This document shows, in pieces, positions 49,084 through 59,038 of a stretch of DNA of 64,000 nt. Position 1 is the first letter of the stretch, and each line of letters opens with the position of its first letter. Under the pieces are notes generated by a model. The model made no database searches. It was not told where the DNA came from and was given only the letters and a program-made list of their open reading frames with translations. The position numbers and the translations under genes are program-made. This DNA is from Sulfuriferula nivalis. GTDB taxonomy: Bacteria > Pseudomonadota > Gammaproteobacteria > Burkholderiales > Sulfuriferulaceae. The stretch spans positions 2,294,001 to 2,358,000 of the forward strand of contig NZ_AP021881.1 of NCBI RefSeq assembly GCF_009937995.1, in the 5' to 3' direction.

Positions 49084-49452
49084 TCAAGGCTTATCACGTA
49101 GCCAACGCAAGTGGATACGTAAATGACGATAATCATCTGCATCCAAGCTATCAGTCAACAAGGTCAGGAAATATGACAGTCCTGAGTCATCTCTAAACTT
49201 TACCACGGTCAATGGCAATGCAATAAAGGCAGATACCAGCTCTACCGACTTCCATACACCACGATCATGCAAGCGATAGCCTGTCTCTGACACAGCAATT
49301 GCCGTAATCAACGGCGCCTTTAATCTAAGATCATATAAACCCGCACTGCCCATGAGCACCACTATAGCCAAACTCGCCCACCAGACGAAAAACCATGCCA
49401 TGACAAATACGGCTACACCATGTGCCACCAATACTGCCACCCGCAACTGCAA
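49084..49452 (-). CDS. YgfX-like membrane protein, start uncertain
   Basis: A 122-residue product if the TTG at 49452 is used. Two helices (VLVAHGVAVFVMAWFFVWW and LAIVVLMGSAGL) are followed by a soluble tail, as in YgfX/CptA. The reading frame continues upstream as DIPLKPSLQL, which looks like the family's real N-terminus but has no ATG, GTG or TTG before the stop, so the start is unclear. It follows the 130-residue gene closely. Confidence 0.6.
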   Translation of the reverse strand: MQLRVAVLVAHGVAVFVMAWFFVWWASLAIVVLMGSAGLYDLRLKAPLITAIAVSETGYRLHDRGVWKSVELVSAFIALPLTVVKFRDDSGLSYFLTLLTDSLDADDYRHLRIHLRWLRDKP

Positions 49453-49487
49453 TGAAGGTTTAAGTGGGATATCCAGAGCAACTATGA

Positions 49488-49880
49488 TTAGTCACCCCAG
49501 CGATATTGATGACAAAATTGTGGCAAACGCTCAAGCATTTCATGCCGATCAAAAAACCGATCAGCCCGGTTCAGGCGAGCCTGATCACGTTCATCATCCG
49601 ACCCACCAAAACAGAATATAGCAACATTCAGCATTAATTCCATACGTATCTTACGTATTGCATCCTGTGGATCAAAGTCATCTGTGAGTGTATCCAGATC
49701 CAGAAAAATAAATCGATATAGCAAAATCTGCTCAAATCCACCCAGCGCATCCAGATCCAGCGTCGTCACCATTTCCCAGCCATCAGGAACGGCAGCCTGC
49801 ATACTGGCTTGCAAGGCTGTATCATTTGTCATTAATATAAACTTACGTTGCAGCCTTGCTGCGATAGTTGGTTGCGTCAT
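49488..49880 (-). CDS. Conserved hypothetical protein, receiver-like fold
   Basis: A 130-residue soluble protein. Alternating hydrophobic strands and helices (FIFLDLDTL, VAIFCFGGSDD) resemble a degenerate response-regulator receiver, but the phospho-acceptor arrangement and conserved Lys are not convincing. It lies between the lipoate-ligase gene and the YgfX-like gene, 5 bp from the former. Confidence 0.65.
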   Translation of the reverse strand: MTQPTIAARLQRKFILMTNDTALQASMQAAVPDGWEMVTTLDLDALGGFEQILLYRFIFLDLDTLTDDFDPQDAIRKIRMELMLNVAIFCFGGSDDERDQARLNRADRFFDRHEMLERLPQFCHQYRWGD

Positions 49881-49885
49881 CTTGG

Positions 49886-50812
49886 TTACTCTTCAGCAAA
49901 ATAAGCTGTCAATAAAATCTGTTGTGCCAATAAACGCGCATCTTCAGCAATAACAAACTGATTTAATATTTCAATTAAAGCATCCGTGCTAGGTATCACT
50001 TCAAGTAGCGCCTGTTCAGGCAAGGCCGGAGCAACTGAGCATGCTATACGTACTATCGTTTGGCCATAAGTTAATATACGCACCCAGGTACCATCGAATT
50101 CACGCTCGGTTAAATAACTGCGTGCATTGATTTTAATACCATAAGGAATAAGTTTAGCTTGACGATCATCTTCAGGAATCAACTCATCACGGTATGATTC
50201 ACGTGCGCCACGCTCATCGTCACGCAGGCATGCCTGCTCCCAACGCCATTCAAATATACCAGCAGCTGCCCTGCGATAAATCAGAGACAGCCAAGGCAAT
50301 TCAGGCACATCAGCATAATCCGACCAGGTCGTCAGTGAAGCTTGCAAAGCTTCATCGAGCCACGCACGGAAACCCGCAGAAGGTACCGCAATTAACTGTG
50401 TAAACTCAGAGACAGGAAACTTCAGCAAAAAACTGGTACCAACCAGCCCAGCTGCACCTATGGTGGCGGCGCCGGTACCTGCTAACTTTTTGCCGTTCAA
50501 CCAGACGTCCTGCCCCACCAATTCAGCATGCCAACCCATTTCTGCATACACTTGCAACATAGGCGCTAACACATGGGCATACCATGCCTGAGTACGTGTA
50601 GGGAAAAAATCCCGGGGCGCCACCAGCACCAGGCAGACTTGATTTCTATCCAGCCAAACACCGCCGCCACCCAAAGGACGACGGATTACAGGAACGGCCA
50701 CGTCAGCGATCAATTCAGCCGCCATCGATTGATGCTGACCTAAACAAAAATGCGCAGCAGGCTGCCCCCAGATAACAACAGGGTCATCCCCTGCACGCAT
50801 AACTTCTGCCAC
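49886..50812 (-). CDS. Lipoate-protein ligase A family protein
   Basis: A biotin/lipoate transferase-fold protein, 308 residues from the GTG at 50812. RRPLGGGGVWLDRNQ and NGKKLAGTGAATIG are the lipoyl-AMP-binding motifs. The frame continues upstream for 21 further residues (ARWIDLGECSPEDYHATYAG) that resemble a real LplA N-terminus but has no ATG, GTG or TTG there, so the start may be non-standard (ATC at 50887). It could attach lipoate to GcvH or dehydrogenase subunits. Confidence 0.8.
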   Translation of the reverse strand: MAEVMRAGDDPVVIWGQPAAHFCLGQHQSMAAELIADVAVPVIRRPLGGGGVWLDRNQVCLVLVAPRDFFPTRTQAWYAHVLAPMLQVYAEMGWHAELVGQDVWLNGKKLAGTGAATIGAAGLVGTSFLLKFPVSEFTQLIAVPSAGFRAWLDEALQASLTTWSDYADVPELPWLSLIYRRAAAGIFEWRWEQACLRDDERGARESYRDELIPEDDRQAKLIPYGIKINARSYLTEREFDGTWVRILTYGQTIVRIACSVAPALPEQALLEVIPSTDALIEILNQFVIAEDARLLAQQILLTAYFAEE

Positions 50813-50874
50813 CCCCGCGTAAGTGGCATGATAATCTTCTGGGCTACACTCGCCTAAATCTATCCAACGGGCCT

Positions 50875-51288
50875 TTAATTGCTGGATGGTGTTTCTCCTG
50901 CAGGTGCAGCCGCATCATCTTTAAAAAACTTACCAAAATAGAAATCACGACGATTAAGCGCTTCCAGTTCCTGCGCTCGAGCCGACATACCTGCACGCAT
51001 AATTTCTGCCAAATATTGACCTTGCTCGGCATCCAGCACATGAATTTCGCTTACCAGATCTTCATCCACATCAACAAAATGCGCTGCAAAGCCTTCAGGC
51101 GGCTGAACAAAAAGCAGCCAAGACTGACAGGTTTCATCTTCAGCATCCAACGGGCTCATCACTATCTTACCCAACCAAGCTAAACGTGCAGCCTGATTAA
51201 AATAACGTATATCCAGTTTTTTGCCTTTTTTATACTTATTTAGCTCATTTTTTAATGAGCCCACATCGGTAACTTTAATAGATTTCAT
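50875..51288 (-). CDS. Conserved hypothetical protein
   Basis: A 137-residue soluble protein starting MKSIKVTDVGSLKNELNKYKKGKK. I recognise no domain. It is acidic, with helical segments, and ends in a Pro/Ala-rich tail. Its stop overlaps the upstream reading frame of the lipoate-ligase gene, so the two are probably coupled. Confidence 0.7.
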   Translation of the reverse strand: MKSIKVTDVGSLKNELNKYKKGKKLDIRYFNQAARLAWLGKIVMSPLDAEDETCQSWLLFVQPPEGFAAHFVDVDEDLVSEIHVLDAEQGQYLAEIMRAGMSARAQELEALNRRDFYFGKFFKDDAAAPAGETPSSN

Positions 51289-51309
51289 TTTTATTCCTTA
51301 ACAATCAAT

Positions 51310-52116
51310 TTAGCGGTGTAAAACCACTTCCAAAACAAAACGACTCCCCACATAGGCGAGTAACAGCATCACAAATCCGAACCATGTCCACCGTACCGCG
51401 AGCTTACCGCGCCAGCCACGTAAACGTCGGCCGCCTAACAGTACAGCATAGATGATCCAGGAAAGCACGGCGAATACTGTTTTATGGTTCAACTCAGCTG
51501 GTTTATGGAAAATCTCCTCCGAAAACACCACACCTGTTACCAAAGTCAGTGTCAATAATGCAAAGCCTAGCCCCAGCAAACGAAATAACAAACTTTCCAG
51601 CGTCAGCAATGGCGGTAAATTAACTGTGAATTTTGTGTCTTGCACATGATGTAAACGACGCTCCACTACAGACATAAGTGTCGCATGCAGCGCAGCGATC
51701 GTGAATAAACTATATGCAAGTATCGCAATCAACAAATGCATGCGAAATGCCAACAGCTCGGTATTCGCAAGCAAATGCGTGGAAGGCACCAGCAATGGCA
51801 ACCACACCACCACAGCAGCTATCCCCGCCAGCGGTGCATTCAACGCCTCCATACGCGAGTGAAAACTGCTTAACCAGTAAATCAGGATAGTCAGCACTAT
51901 CACCATAGAAACCACATTACCCATGCCTAACTGCATGCCATCTGGCATCACTGTAGACTCGGTTAGCAAAATTACATGCGGTATCAGCGGCAATAACAAT
52001 ACATAAGATTCCCACGTAGCAACATGACCAACACCACGCCAACGCGTGCGCCAAAAATGCCATCCCACAACGGCATAGAGCAAACTTACAAGTGGATAAA
52101 GCCAGTTGATACTCAT
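51310..52116 (-). CDS. CcsA/HemX-like cytochrome c assembly membrane protein
   Basis: A 268-residue inner-membrane protein with eight predicted helices, of the YpjD/CcsA-related type that is often divergent from ffh. Loops hold HWLAN-like histidines (STHLLANTELL, HLLIAILAY). A role in haem handling or cytochrome assembly is inferred from the family. Confidence 0.85.
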   Translation of the reverse strand: MSINWLYPLVSLLYAVVGWHFWRTRWRGVGHVATWESYVLLLPLIPHVILLTESTVMPDGMQLGMGNVVSMVIVLTILIYWLSSFHSRMEALNAPLAGIAAVVVWLPLLVPSTHLLANTELLAFRMHLLIAILAYSLFTIAALHATLMSVVERRLHHVQDTKFTVNLPPLLTLESLLFRLLGLGFALLTLTLVTGVVFSEEIFHKPAELNHKTVFAVLSWIIYAVLLGGRRLRGWRGKLAVRWTWFGFVMLLLAYVGSRFVLEVVLHR

Positions 52117-52196
52117 CTGAGGTAAAATAGGCGAAATGTGAAAAGCAAAGTTTACATCATATCCTCAACATTTTGGCGAACTATGGAACATTACCC

Positions 52197-53540
52197 ATGT
52201 TAGAAAACCTTACTACACGCCTAGCCTCAGTCATTAAAAACATACGTGGCCAAGCCCGTTTAACCGAAGACAATATTCAGGATGCACTGCGCGAAGTACG
52301 TATGGCATTGCTCGAAGCTGACGTTGCTCTCCCTGTAGTTAAAGACTTCATCAACGATGTAAAACAAAAAGCGCTAGGCGTCGAAGTATTACAAAGCCTC
52401 ACACCAGGACAGGCATTCATCGGCGTCGTACACAATGAGCTGACAGCGCTCATGGGTACAACGCATGTGGGCATTAATCTGGCAACCACGCCACCAGCCA
52501 TCATTTTAATGGCGGGCTTACAAGGCTCGGGTAAAACCACCAGCAGCGGCAAACTGGCAAAATTACTGACCGAACAAATGAAGAAAAAGGTGCTGTTGGT
52601 CAGTTGTGACGTTTACCGCCCCGCCGCGATAGAACAGCTAAAAACACTAGCTTCCCAACTCGGCGTAGATTTCTTCCCCTCTACCGGCGAACAGAAACCG
52701 CTAGATATCGCGCTCGCCGCACAGGATTATGCAAAGAAACATTATCATGACGTGCTCATCGTCGATACCGCGGGTCGCTTAGGTATAGACGAAGTCATGA
52801 TGAACGAGATTAGTGAGCTGCATCGCTCACTCAATCCGGTTGAAACACTTTTTGTCGTTGACGCCATGCAAGGACAGGACGCCATTAACACTGCGCGCGC
52901 GTTTAACGACACCCTGCCCCTCACGGGTATCATCCTCACCAAACTGGATGGAGATTCACGCGGTGGTGCAGCATTATCTGTGCGTCACGTTACCGGCAAA
53001 CCGATCAAATTTATTGGTGTGGGTGAAAAACTCACGGGTCTTGAAGCCTTCCACCCTGAACGCATGGCTTCACGCGTACTGGGTATGGGTGACGTACTCT
53101 CCCTCATCGAAGATGCACAACGCAACGTCGATCACGCTGAAGCAGCGCGCTTTGCCGACAAAATCAAAAAAGGCAAAGGCTTTGATCTGGAAGATTTCAA
53201 AGCGCAAATCCAGCAAATGCGCAAAATGGGCGGCATCTCCGCACTGATGGATAAACTGCCAGGCGCCGCTGGAGCAGCCATACCCGCAGGCGCTGATGAG
53301 AAAGCTGTCAACCGCATCGAAGGCATCATTAACGCAATGACGCCGCAAGAGCGTAGCAAACCAGAAATACTCAAAGCTTCACGTAAGCGTCGCATTGCAG
53401 CTGGCGCAGGCGTTTCCGTGCAAGAAGTCAACCGCCTGCTCAAGCAATTTGAACAAGCCCAAAAAATGATGAAAATGATGTCTAAAGGCGGTTTATCAAA
53501 AATGATGCGCGGTATGAAAGGCATGATGCCGGGAATGTGA
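52197..53540 (+). CDS. ffh: Signal recognition particle protein
   Basis: The 447-residue Ffh GTPase. N domain helices lead to G1 GLQGSGKTTSSGKLA, DTAGR and TKLDGDSRGGAAL. A Met-rich M domain ends GMKGMMPGM and binds 4.5S RNA. I use the ATG at 52197 (MLENLTTRLASVIKNIRG). The stop overlaps the downstream gene by one base. Confidence 0.97.
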   Translation: MLENLTTRLASVIKNIRGQARLTEDNIQDALREVRMALLEADVALPVVKDFINDVKQKALGVEVLQSLTPGQAFIGVVHNELTALMGTTHVGINLATTPPAIILMAGLQGSGKTTSSGKLAKLLTEQMKKKVLLVSCDVYRPAAIEQLKTLASQLGVDFFPSTGEQKPLDIALAAQDYAKKHYHDVLIVDTAGRLGIDEVMMNEISELHRSLNPVETLFVVDAMQGQDAINTARAFNDTLPLTGIILTKLDGDSRGGAALSVRHVTGKPIKFIGVGEKLTGLEAFHPERMASRVLGMGDVLSLIEDAQRNVDHAEAARFADKIKKGKGFDLEDFKAQIQQMRKMGGISALMDKLPGAAGAAIPAGADEKAVNRIEGIINAMTPQERSKPEILKASRKRRIAAGAGVSVQEVNRLLKQFEQAQKMMKMMSKGGLSKMMRGMKGMMPGM

Positions 53541-53839
53541 TGCTCAATTACTATATCTACTACCGCGTACTGACCGACGATCCAGACACCGAACGTCAAA
53601 TACGCGGCATGCAAGCCAGATTAGGCTGTCGCACTGGCGTGCACGGCAGCCTGCTTAAACGGCAGGATGACACCTTAACCTGGATGGAAGTTTACCCCAG
53701 CATCAATGATCAAGCGGCATTTGATCTGGCGCTTAAACAGACGCTGAGCGAATTTGATATAGAAATATTCATCAACGGCAAACGTGTAACCGAATGCTTC
53801 ATCGGAGAATCAGCACAGCCTGATCATTGTCGTGCATGA
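53540..53839 (+). CDS. DUF4936-family protein
   Basis: A 99-residue protein ([16 protein letters not shown]...), matching DUF4936 by its start and by TWMEVYPSI. The ATG overlaps the ffh stop (TGATG), so it is translationally coupled. The 3' end overlaps queF on the other strand by 16 bp. The function is unknown. Confidence 0.82.
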   Translation: MLNYYIYYRVLTDDPDTERQIRGMQARLGCRTGVHGSLLKRQDDTLTWMEVYPSINDQAAFDLALKQTLSEFDIEIFINGKRVTECFIGESAQPDHCRA

Positions 53840-54660
53840 CGCAAGTTAGATGGCAAACCACCCACACTAAAATTTGTACGCCAGGGATTAATATCCAGAC
53901 CACCACGCCGAGTATAACGCGCGTAAACTGACAGTTTCAACGGATGGCAATGACGCATAATATCTACGAATATACGTTCCACGCACTGCTCATGAAATTC
54001 ATTATGGTTGCGGAAACCTATTAAATAACGCAACAAACCCTCTGGCTCGATAGGTGCCCCTACATACTGTATCTGCACCGTTGCCCAATCCGGCTGCCCT
54101 GTCACCAGACAATTTGATTTTAATAAATGCGAGATATAAGTTTGCTCTACCGTTTCCGTATCGGTTCGCACCTGCAGCAATTCAGGATTAGGTTCATAAC
54201 TATCGACCTCGATATCCAATCGATCTAACAACTCACCAACCAGTTCGCCCATGGCCATCTGCCCAAAATCCTCGGGCAAAGTTAGCCGTACTTGGACAGG
54301 CGCACCCACAACAGCCCCAATATCAGCACGTAAGCGTGCAACCAAGGCATCAGGGCTCTCTATTCGCGTCTGATTATATGAGTTCAAATACAACTTAAAC
54401 GACTTAGATTCGACAATATTGGGCGTATCTGCCGGCACAATAAAAGTTGCAATCGCCACTTGCGGCTTACCCCGTGAATTCAGCCAGGATAGTTCGTAGG
54501 CATTCCAGATATCAGCCCCCATAAATGGCAAATCGCCCTGCACCCCAATTTCATCACGCTTCAGCTGCCGAGGAATGGCAAAAAGCAGACTAGGGTCATA
54601 ATTCACTTGATAACAAGTGGGTTTACCAAGCGGCGCACCAATCAGGGAAGTATCGGTCAT
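53824..54660 (-). CDS. queF: NADPH-dependent 7-cyano-7-deazaguanine reductase
   Basis: A 278-residue long-form QueF that reduces preQ0 to preQ1 in queuosine synthesis. [16 protein letters not shown] and [16 protein letters not shown] carry the substrate and catalytic Cys motifs; [13 protein letters not shown] supplies the active-site His. It follows ygfZ by 13 bp. Confidence 0.95.
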   Translation of the reverse strand: MTDTSLIGAPLGKPTCYQVNYDPSLLFAIPRQLKRDEIGVQGDLPFMGADIWNAYELSWLNSRGKPQVAIATFIVPADTPNIVESKSFKLYLNSYNQTRIESPDALVARLRADIGAVVGAPVQVRLTLPEDFGQMAMGELVGELLDRLDIEVDSYEPNPELLQVRTDTETVEQTYISHLLKSNCLVTGQPDWATVQIQYVGAPIEPEGLLRYLIGFRNHNEFHEQCVERIFVDIMRHCHPLKLSVYARYTRRGGLDINPWRTNFSVGGLPSNLRHARQ

Positions 54661-54673
54661 AAAATATAAGTGT

Positions 54674-55624
54674 TTATAGCGAGTAAGGTAAGTCTTGCAG
54701 GCTCAGCAATGCCCCATCCAAAGACTTCAAGTGCAGTGGTTGCGTTGCCACACTACTAATCTGCATCACCACCAGCGCATCCCAACCTCCTTCAGGTGCG
54801 GGTTGTGCATTGACCACCATACCCATCGCCTGCCCTTCCATATCAGGACTATAAATCTCATCCCCTTCAGCCATTACCTCATTACTATGCACTAAGTACA
54901 TCCGGCGTTTGAGCTTACCCAAATACTGGGTTCGAGCAACGATTTCTTGTCCGGTGTAACAACCTTTCTGAAAGTTCACACTATTGGTCAAATCAAAGTT
55001 CACCATTTGTGGCACAAATTGCTCTTGTGTTGCCAAAGTGATAGTAGGTACACCAGCACGGATTTCCAGCCATTGCCAGTACCCCGCGTCTACCGAGACA
55101 GCATGTTGTTGCGACAACTGCGCCAACAAATTATCCCTATCGGCAACAGGTGCAATAATTTGATAACGTTCCGCGTTGAAACGAATGACCAGATTCGCCC
55201 CTGCCTCAGCAGTTTTCATATCAGCTTCTGGCATACAACCCGTAACGGCATTAACAATTTCTGCAGCACGATGGCCAGCTACCCCGATCCGTACCACCTC
55301 ACCACATGCATCACGCGTTTTGACCTTAGCACGCAAAATGTACATAGATAAACGTTTTTGCAAAGAGGGTTGCAATTCGGCAGCCAACTGCAAATAAGTA
55401 CTATCTGCTTGTTGCCACAACAAGAAACTACCTAACAAACGCCCCTTAGGTGAACAAAAGCCGCTGTATTGCGCTTGCTGCTGCGTTAACTGGCGCGCAT
55501 CGTTGGTAAGCTGCCCTTGCAGAAAAGTGGTGGTATCGTCGCCTTGAAAGGCAATTAATCCAGCATTGGAAAGCTCGGCATAAACAGCCTGTGTTGCGAG
55601 TGCATCAGTATATGCGTGTGACAT
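54674..55624 (-). CDS. ygfZ: Folate-binding protein YgfZ
   Basis: A 316-residue tetrahydrofolate-binding protein of the GcvT-like fold, needed for repair or assembly of some Fe-S enzymes. The signature [15 protein letters not shown] with the conserved Cys is present. It is followed at once by queF. Confidence 0.94.
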   Translation of the reverse strand: MSHAYTDALATQAVYAELSNAGLIAFQGDDTTTFLQGQLTNDARQLTQQQAQYSGFCSPKGRLLGSFLLWQQADSTYLQLAAELQPSLQKRLSMYILRAKVKTRDACGEVVRIGVAGHRAAEIVNAVTGCMPEADMKTAEAGANLVIRFNAERYQIIAPVADRDNLLAQLSQQHAVSVDAGYWQWLEIRAGVPTITLATQEQFVPQMVNFDLTNSVNFQKGCYTGQEIVARTQYLGKLKRRMYLVHSNEVMAEGDEIYSPDMEGQAMGMVVNAQPAPEGGWDALVVMQISSVATQPLHLKSLDGALLSLQDLPYSL

Positions 55625-55696
55625 GTGAGTTTTTGTAGAATGAAATGAAGATAATGCATTCTACCTAAAAACAGCGCCCTAAAAAGTGCAGGCGAT

Positions 55697-55726
55697 AAAA
55701 AAGCCGACCATCAGGCCGGCTTTTTT
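55697..55726. terminator. Bidirectional terminator
   Basis: AAAAAAGCCG and CGGCTTTTTT pair around a short loop that also pairs in part. It lies between the Ala-rich lipoprotein and ygfZ and can serve both strands. Confidence 0.88.
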
Positions 55727-55744
55727 ACAAATAAGAAGTTACTC

Positions 55745-55996
55745 TTATTTAGCAGCAGGTGCGGCAGCGTCAGCTGGAGCAGCAGCAGGTGCAGCAGCAT
55801 CAGCTGGAGCAGCAGCTGGAGCAGCAGCATCAGCAGGTGCAGCTGGAGCAGCAGCGTCAGCAGCAGGTGCAGCTGGAGCAGCAGCTGGAGCTTCAGCAGC
55901 AGGAGCAGCATCAGCAGGTGCAGCAGCTTCTTCTTTTTTACCACAAGCAGTTAAAGTTAAAGCCATTAAAGCAGCGATCAGCAAGGAACGGGTCAT
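55745..55996 (-). CDS. Ala/Pro-rich lipoprotein with tandem repeats
   Basis: An 83-residue lipoprotein: signal with lipobox LTAC, then GKKEEAAAPADAAPAAEAP and repeats of AAPAAAPADA. DNA-level repeats of GCAGCAGGTGCAGCAG and near copies span about 55750-55925. I use the ATG at 55996. The sequence is low complexity and probably disordered; its copy number may vary by slippage. Confidence 0.8.
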   Translation of the reverse strand: MTRSLLIAALMALTLTACGKKEEAAAPADAAPAAEAPAAAPAAPAADAAAPAAPADAAAPAAAPADAAAPAAAPADAAAPAAK

Positions 55997-56234
55997 TATA
56001 TGAATCTCCAAAAATTTATAAATACAACAAAAAATCCAAATGCACACACCCTGTATAAAGCGTGAGCGTGGACAAACGAAGAATCTTATTCGTTCGTAGT
56101 AAAATTATACGCAATATTTTTTAATTGTGTACATCCGTTATTAAATAATTTCGCATATTAGCAACACTACACCATGTTAAAATGAAAAGAGTAGCTGTAA
56201 TTAATAATTTTGACGATTTCTACAAGGATTTGCC

Positions 56235-57482
56235 ATGTTTAGCCACAAAAACACAATAGCCGTTACCGACCCTGATTTATGGAAAGCCATGGAGGATGAG
56301 CGTGGTCGCCAGGAAGACCACATAGAACTGATTGCTTCAGAAAACTATACCAGCCCAGCGGTTATGGAAGCACAAGGCTCAGTGCTTACCAACAAGTATG
56401 CTGAAGGCTATCCTGGTAAGCGCTATTATGGTGGCTGTGAATTTGTAGACGTCGCTGAGCAATTAGCCATTGATCGGGTTAAAGCGTTATTCGGTGCAGA
56501 ATACGCTAACGTTCAGCCACATTCAGGCTCACAGGCCAATGCAGCAGTTTATCTGGCCGTGCTCAAGCCAGGCGACACTATCCTGGGCATGTCTCTCGCA
56601 CATGGCGGCCACTTGACCCACGGTGCATCAGTCAATTTCTCAGGCAAACTATTCAATGCTATTGCTTATGGCTTACACCCTGAAACTGAAGAAATTGATT
56701 ACGACGAAGTTGCTCGCTTGGCTCTGGAACACAAACCGAAAATGATAGTTGCAGGCGCATCTGCTTATTCATTAGTCATAGACTGGCAGCGTTTCCGCGA
56801 TATCGCAGATAGCGTAGGCGCGTATTTATTTGTCGATATGGCGCATTACGCAGGTTTGGTTGCTGCGGGTGTTTACCCTAGCCCTGTTGGCATTGCTGAC
56901 TTTGTTACTTCCACAACACACAAAACCTTACGTGGCCCTCGTGGTGGTTTGATTTTATCGCGTGCCGAATTTGAAAAACAGCTCAATTCCAGCATTTTCC
57001 CTAGCACCCAGGGTGGCCCGTTAATGCACGTGATTGCTGCTAAAGCAATTGCATTCAGAGAGGCCATGGGTGACGACTTCAAAACTTATCAAACCCAAGT
57101 CATTGCCAATGCACGCATCATGGCGAATACCTTAATTAAGCGTGGATTACGCATTGTTTCAGGCCGCACTGATTCGCATTTATTCCTGCTGGATTTGCAA
57201 TCCAAAAACATCACAGGCAAAGATGCAGAAGCTGCATTAGGTTTGGCACACATTACGGTAAACAAGAATGCCATTCCAAATGATCCACAAAAACCATTTG
57301 TAACTTCTGGAATACGTATCGGCACTGCCGCGATGACGACACGCGGGTTTGGTGCAGCCGAAGCAGAACAATTGGCGAATTTAATTGCTGACGTATTGGA
57401 TGCACCTGCCGATCAAGCGGTGATTGCTCGTGTTGCCCAAGATGCTCAGGCCATGTGTAAGCGTTTTCCTGTTTACGGCTGA
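56235..57482 (+). CDS. glyA: Serine hydroxymethyltransferase
   Basis: The 415-residue PLP enzyme interconverts serine and glycine with tetrahydrofolate. The cofactor Lys is in [14 protein letters not shown]. The [32 protein letters not shown] region is the family signature. The stop overlaps the nrdR start by one base. It connects to the glycine cleavage operon at 8.7-14.3 kb. Confidence 0.97.
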   Translation: MFSHKNTIAVTDPDLWKAMEDERGRQEDHIELIASENYTSPAVMEAQGSVLTNKYAEGYPGKRYYGGCEFVDVAEQLAIDRVKALFGAEYANVQPHSGSQANAAVYLAVLKPGDTILGMSLAHGGHLTHGASVNFSGKLFNAIAYGLHPETEEIDYDEVARLALEHKPKMIVAGASAYSLVIDWQRFRDIADSVGAYLFVDMAHYAGLVAAGVYPSPVGIADFVTSTTHKTLRGPRGGLILSRAEFEKQLNSSIFPSTQGGPLMHVIAAKAIAFREAMGDDFKTYQTQVIANARIMANTLIKRGLRIVSGRTDSHLFLLDLQSKNITGKDAEAALGLAHITVNKNAIPNDPQKPFVTSGIRIGTAAMTTRGFGAAEAEQLANLIADVLDAPADQAVIARVAQDAQAMCKRFPVYG

Positions 57483-57940
57483 TGAAATGCCCGTTTTGCT
57501 CATCGTTTGACACCCATGTCCTTGACTCACGCGTTACGGACACGGGTGATGCTGTGCGCAGACGGCGCCGTTGTGCTGCTTGTGACAAACGTTTTACTAC
57601 CTATGAAACGGCAGAATTACGTTTGCCACAAATTGTAAAAACCAATGCCAGTCGCGAAGAGTTCTCACCCGAAAAGTTGCGTGAAGGTTTCCGTCGTGCA
57701 CTGCATAAACGTCCTGTCCCCACTGAATATGTCGATCAGGAAATCAACCAAATCGTCCAACATGTACTTGCATTAGGTGAACGTGAGATTCCTGCGCGCC
57801 AGGTTGGTGAAATGGTGATGCATGCCCTCAAACGTCTGGACAAAATCGCTTATATACGCTTTGCTTCTGTTTATAAAAGCTTTCAGGACGTTGATGATTT
57901 CCGTGACGTACTAAGAGACTTAGACAAGACTGAAAAATAA
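57482..57940 (+). CDS. nrdR: Transcriptional repressor NrdR
   Basis: A 152-residue repressor of ribonucleotide reductase genes. The zinc ribbon uses CPFC at residues 3-6 and CAACDKRF; the ATP-cone domain follows ([21 protein letters not shown]). It is translated from the TGATG overlap with glyA, the common glyA-nrdR-ribD order. Confidence 0.97.
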   Translation: MKCPFCSSFDTHVLDSRVTDTGDAVRRRRRCAACDKRFTTYETAELRLPQIVKTNASREEFSPEKLREGFRRALHKRPVPTEYVDQEINQIVQHVLALGEREIPARQVGEMVMHALKRLDKIAYIRFASVYKSFQDVDDFRDVLRDLDKTEK

Positions 57941-57942
57941 CC

Positions 57943-59034
57943 ATGTGGACGAGTGCAGACTACAGCTACATGGCGCATGCCCTGCAACTCGCCGAGCGCG
58001 GCCTTAACACCACCTCACCCAATCCCCGCGTAGGCTGCGTCATCGTCAACCATGGGCGTATCGTAGGTGAAGGCTGGCACCAGCGCGCAGGCGAAGCTCA
58101 CGCAGAGGTTCACGCCCTGCTTGCCGCAGGCGAACATGCGCGTGGTGCAACAGCTTATGTCACTTTAGAACCCTGCAGCCATTTTGGACGAACACCTCCC
58201 TGCGCGGATGCGCTGATACATGCAGGTGTAAGTCGCGTTATCGCCGCCATGCAGGATCCCAATCCGCAAGTCGCAGGCAATGGTCTGGCACGTTTACAAG
58301 CAGCAGGCATTGCTACCAGCAGCGGCTTGCTCGAGGCACAAGCACAGCAACTCAATCGCGGTTTTATCCAACGCATGACACTCAAACGACCTTGGATCAC
58401 GCTTAAAACAGCTGCCAGTCTGGATGGCAAAACCGCACTGTCATCTGGCGAAAGCAAATGGATAACAGGTGGGCCAGCACGCTTGGATGTACACCGCTTA
58501 CGTGCACGCTCGTGTGCTATCCTCACCGGCATAGGTACTGTACTGGCTGACGACCCCAGTTTAAATGTGCGTGACATAGCAACCACACGCCAACCACTTA
58601 AAATCATCGTCGATAGTCAATTACGCACGCCACTACACGCCACCATCTTAAAACAGCCAGGCACTATCATTGCGCACAATTGCACTGACATGAGCAGGCA
58701 AACCGCATTAATTGCAACCGGCGCGGAATTAATCCATGTCGTTGATGAAACACCTCAAATCAATTTACCCGCACTCATGGTTTTTCTTGCTCAGCGCGGT
58801 ATCAACGAAATCATGACCGAAGCGGGTGCCATACTTAACGCCGCATTGATACAAGCTGATTTAGTTGACGAATGGGTGATGTACGTTGCACCAACACTAC
58901 TCGGCAATGATGCTCGTGGCCTATTTGCCTTACCGCAGCCCGACAACATGGCCGCACGCCGCAAACTAAACCTCACCGACACCCGACTCATCGGCACTGA
59001 TTTACGCATCACAGCACAATTCACAAGGGATTAA
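57943..59034 (+). CDS. ribD: Riboflavin biosynthesis protein RibD
   Basis: A 363-residue fusion of the pyrimidine deaminase (HAEVHALL and PCSHFGRTPPC bind zinc) and the 5-amino-6-ribosylamino-uracil reductase (KTAASLDGKTA, GAILNAALIQADLVDEW). It follows nrdR by two bases. The gene looks intact. Confidence 0.96.
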   Translation: MWTSADYSYMAHALQLAERGLNTTSPNPRVGCVIVNHGRIVGEGWHQRAGEAHAEVHALLAAGEHARGATAYVTLEPCSHFGRTPPCADALIHAGVSRVIAAMQDPNPQVAGNGLARLQAAGIATSSGLLEAQAQQLNRGFIQRMTLKRPWITLKTAASLDGKTALSSGESKWITGGPARLDVHRLRARSCAILTGIGTVLADDPSLNVRDIATTRQPLKIIVDSQLRTPLHATILKQPGTIIAHNCTDMSRQTALIATGAELIHVVDETPQINLPALMVFLAQRGINEIMTEAGAILNAALIQADLVDEWVMYVAPTLLGNDARGLFALPQPDNMAARRKLNLTDTRLIGTDLRITAQFTRD

Positions 59035-59038
59035 CAAC

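Noticed and set aside
55686-56003. Plus-strand Ala-rich open frame
   Set aside because: It is the reverse of a repeated lipoprotein gene; GCA/GCT-rich repeats stay open on both strands by chance.
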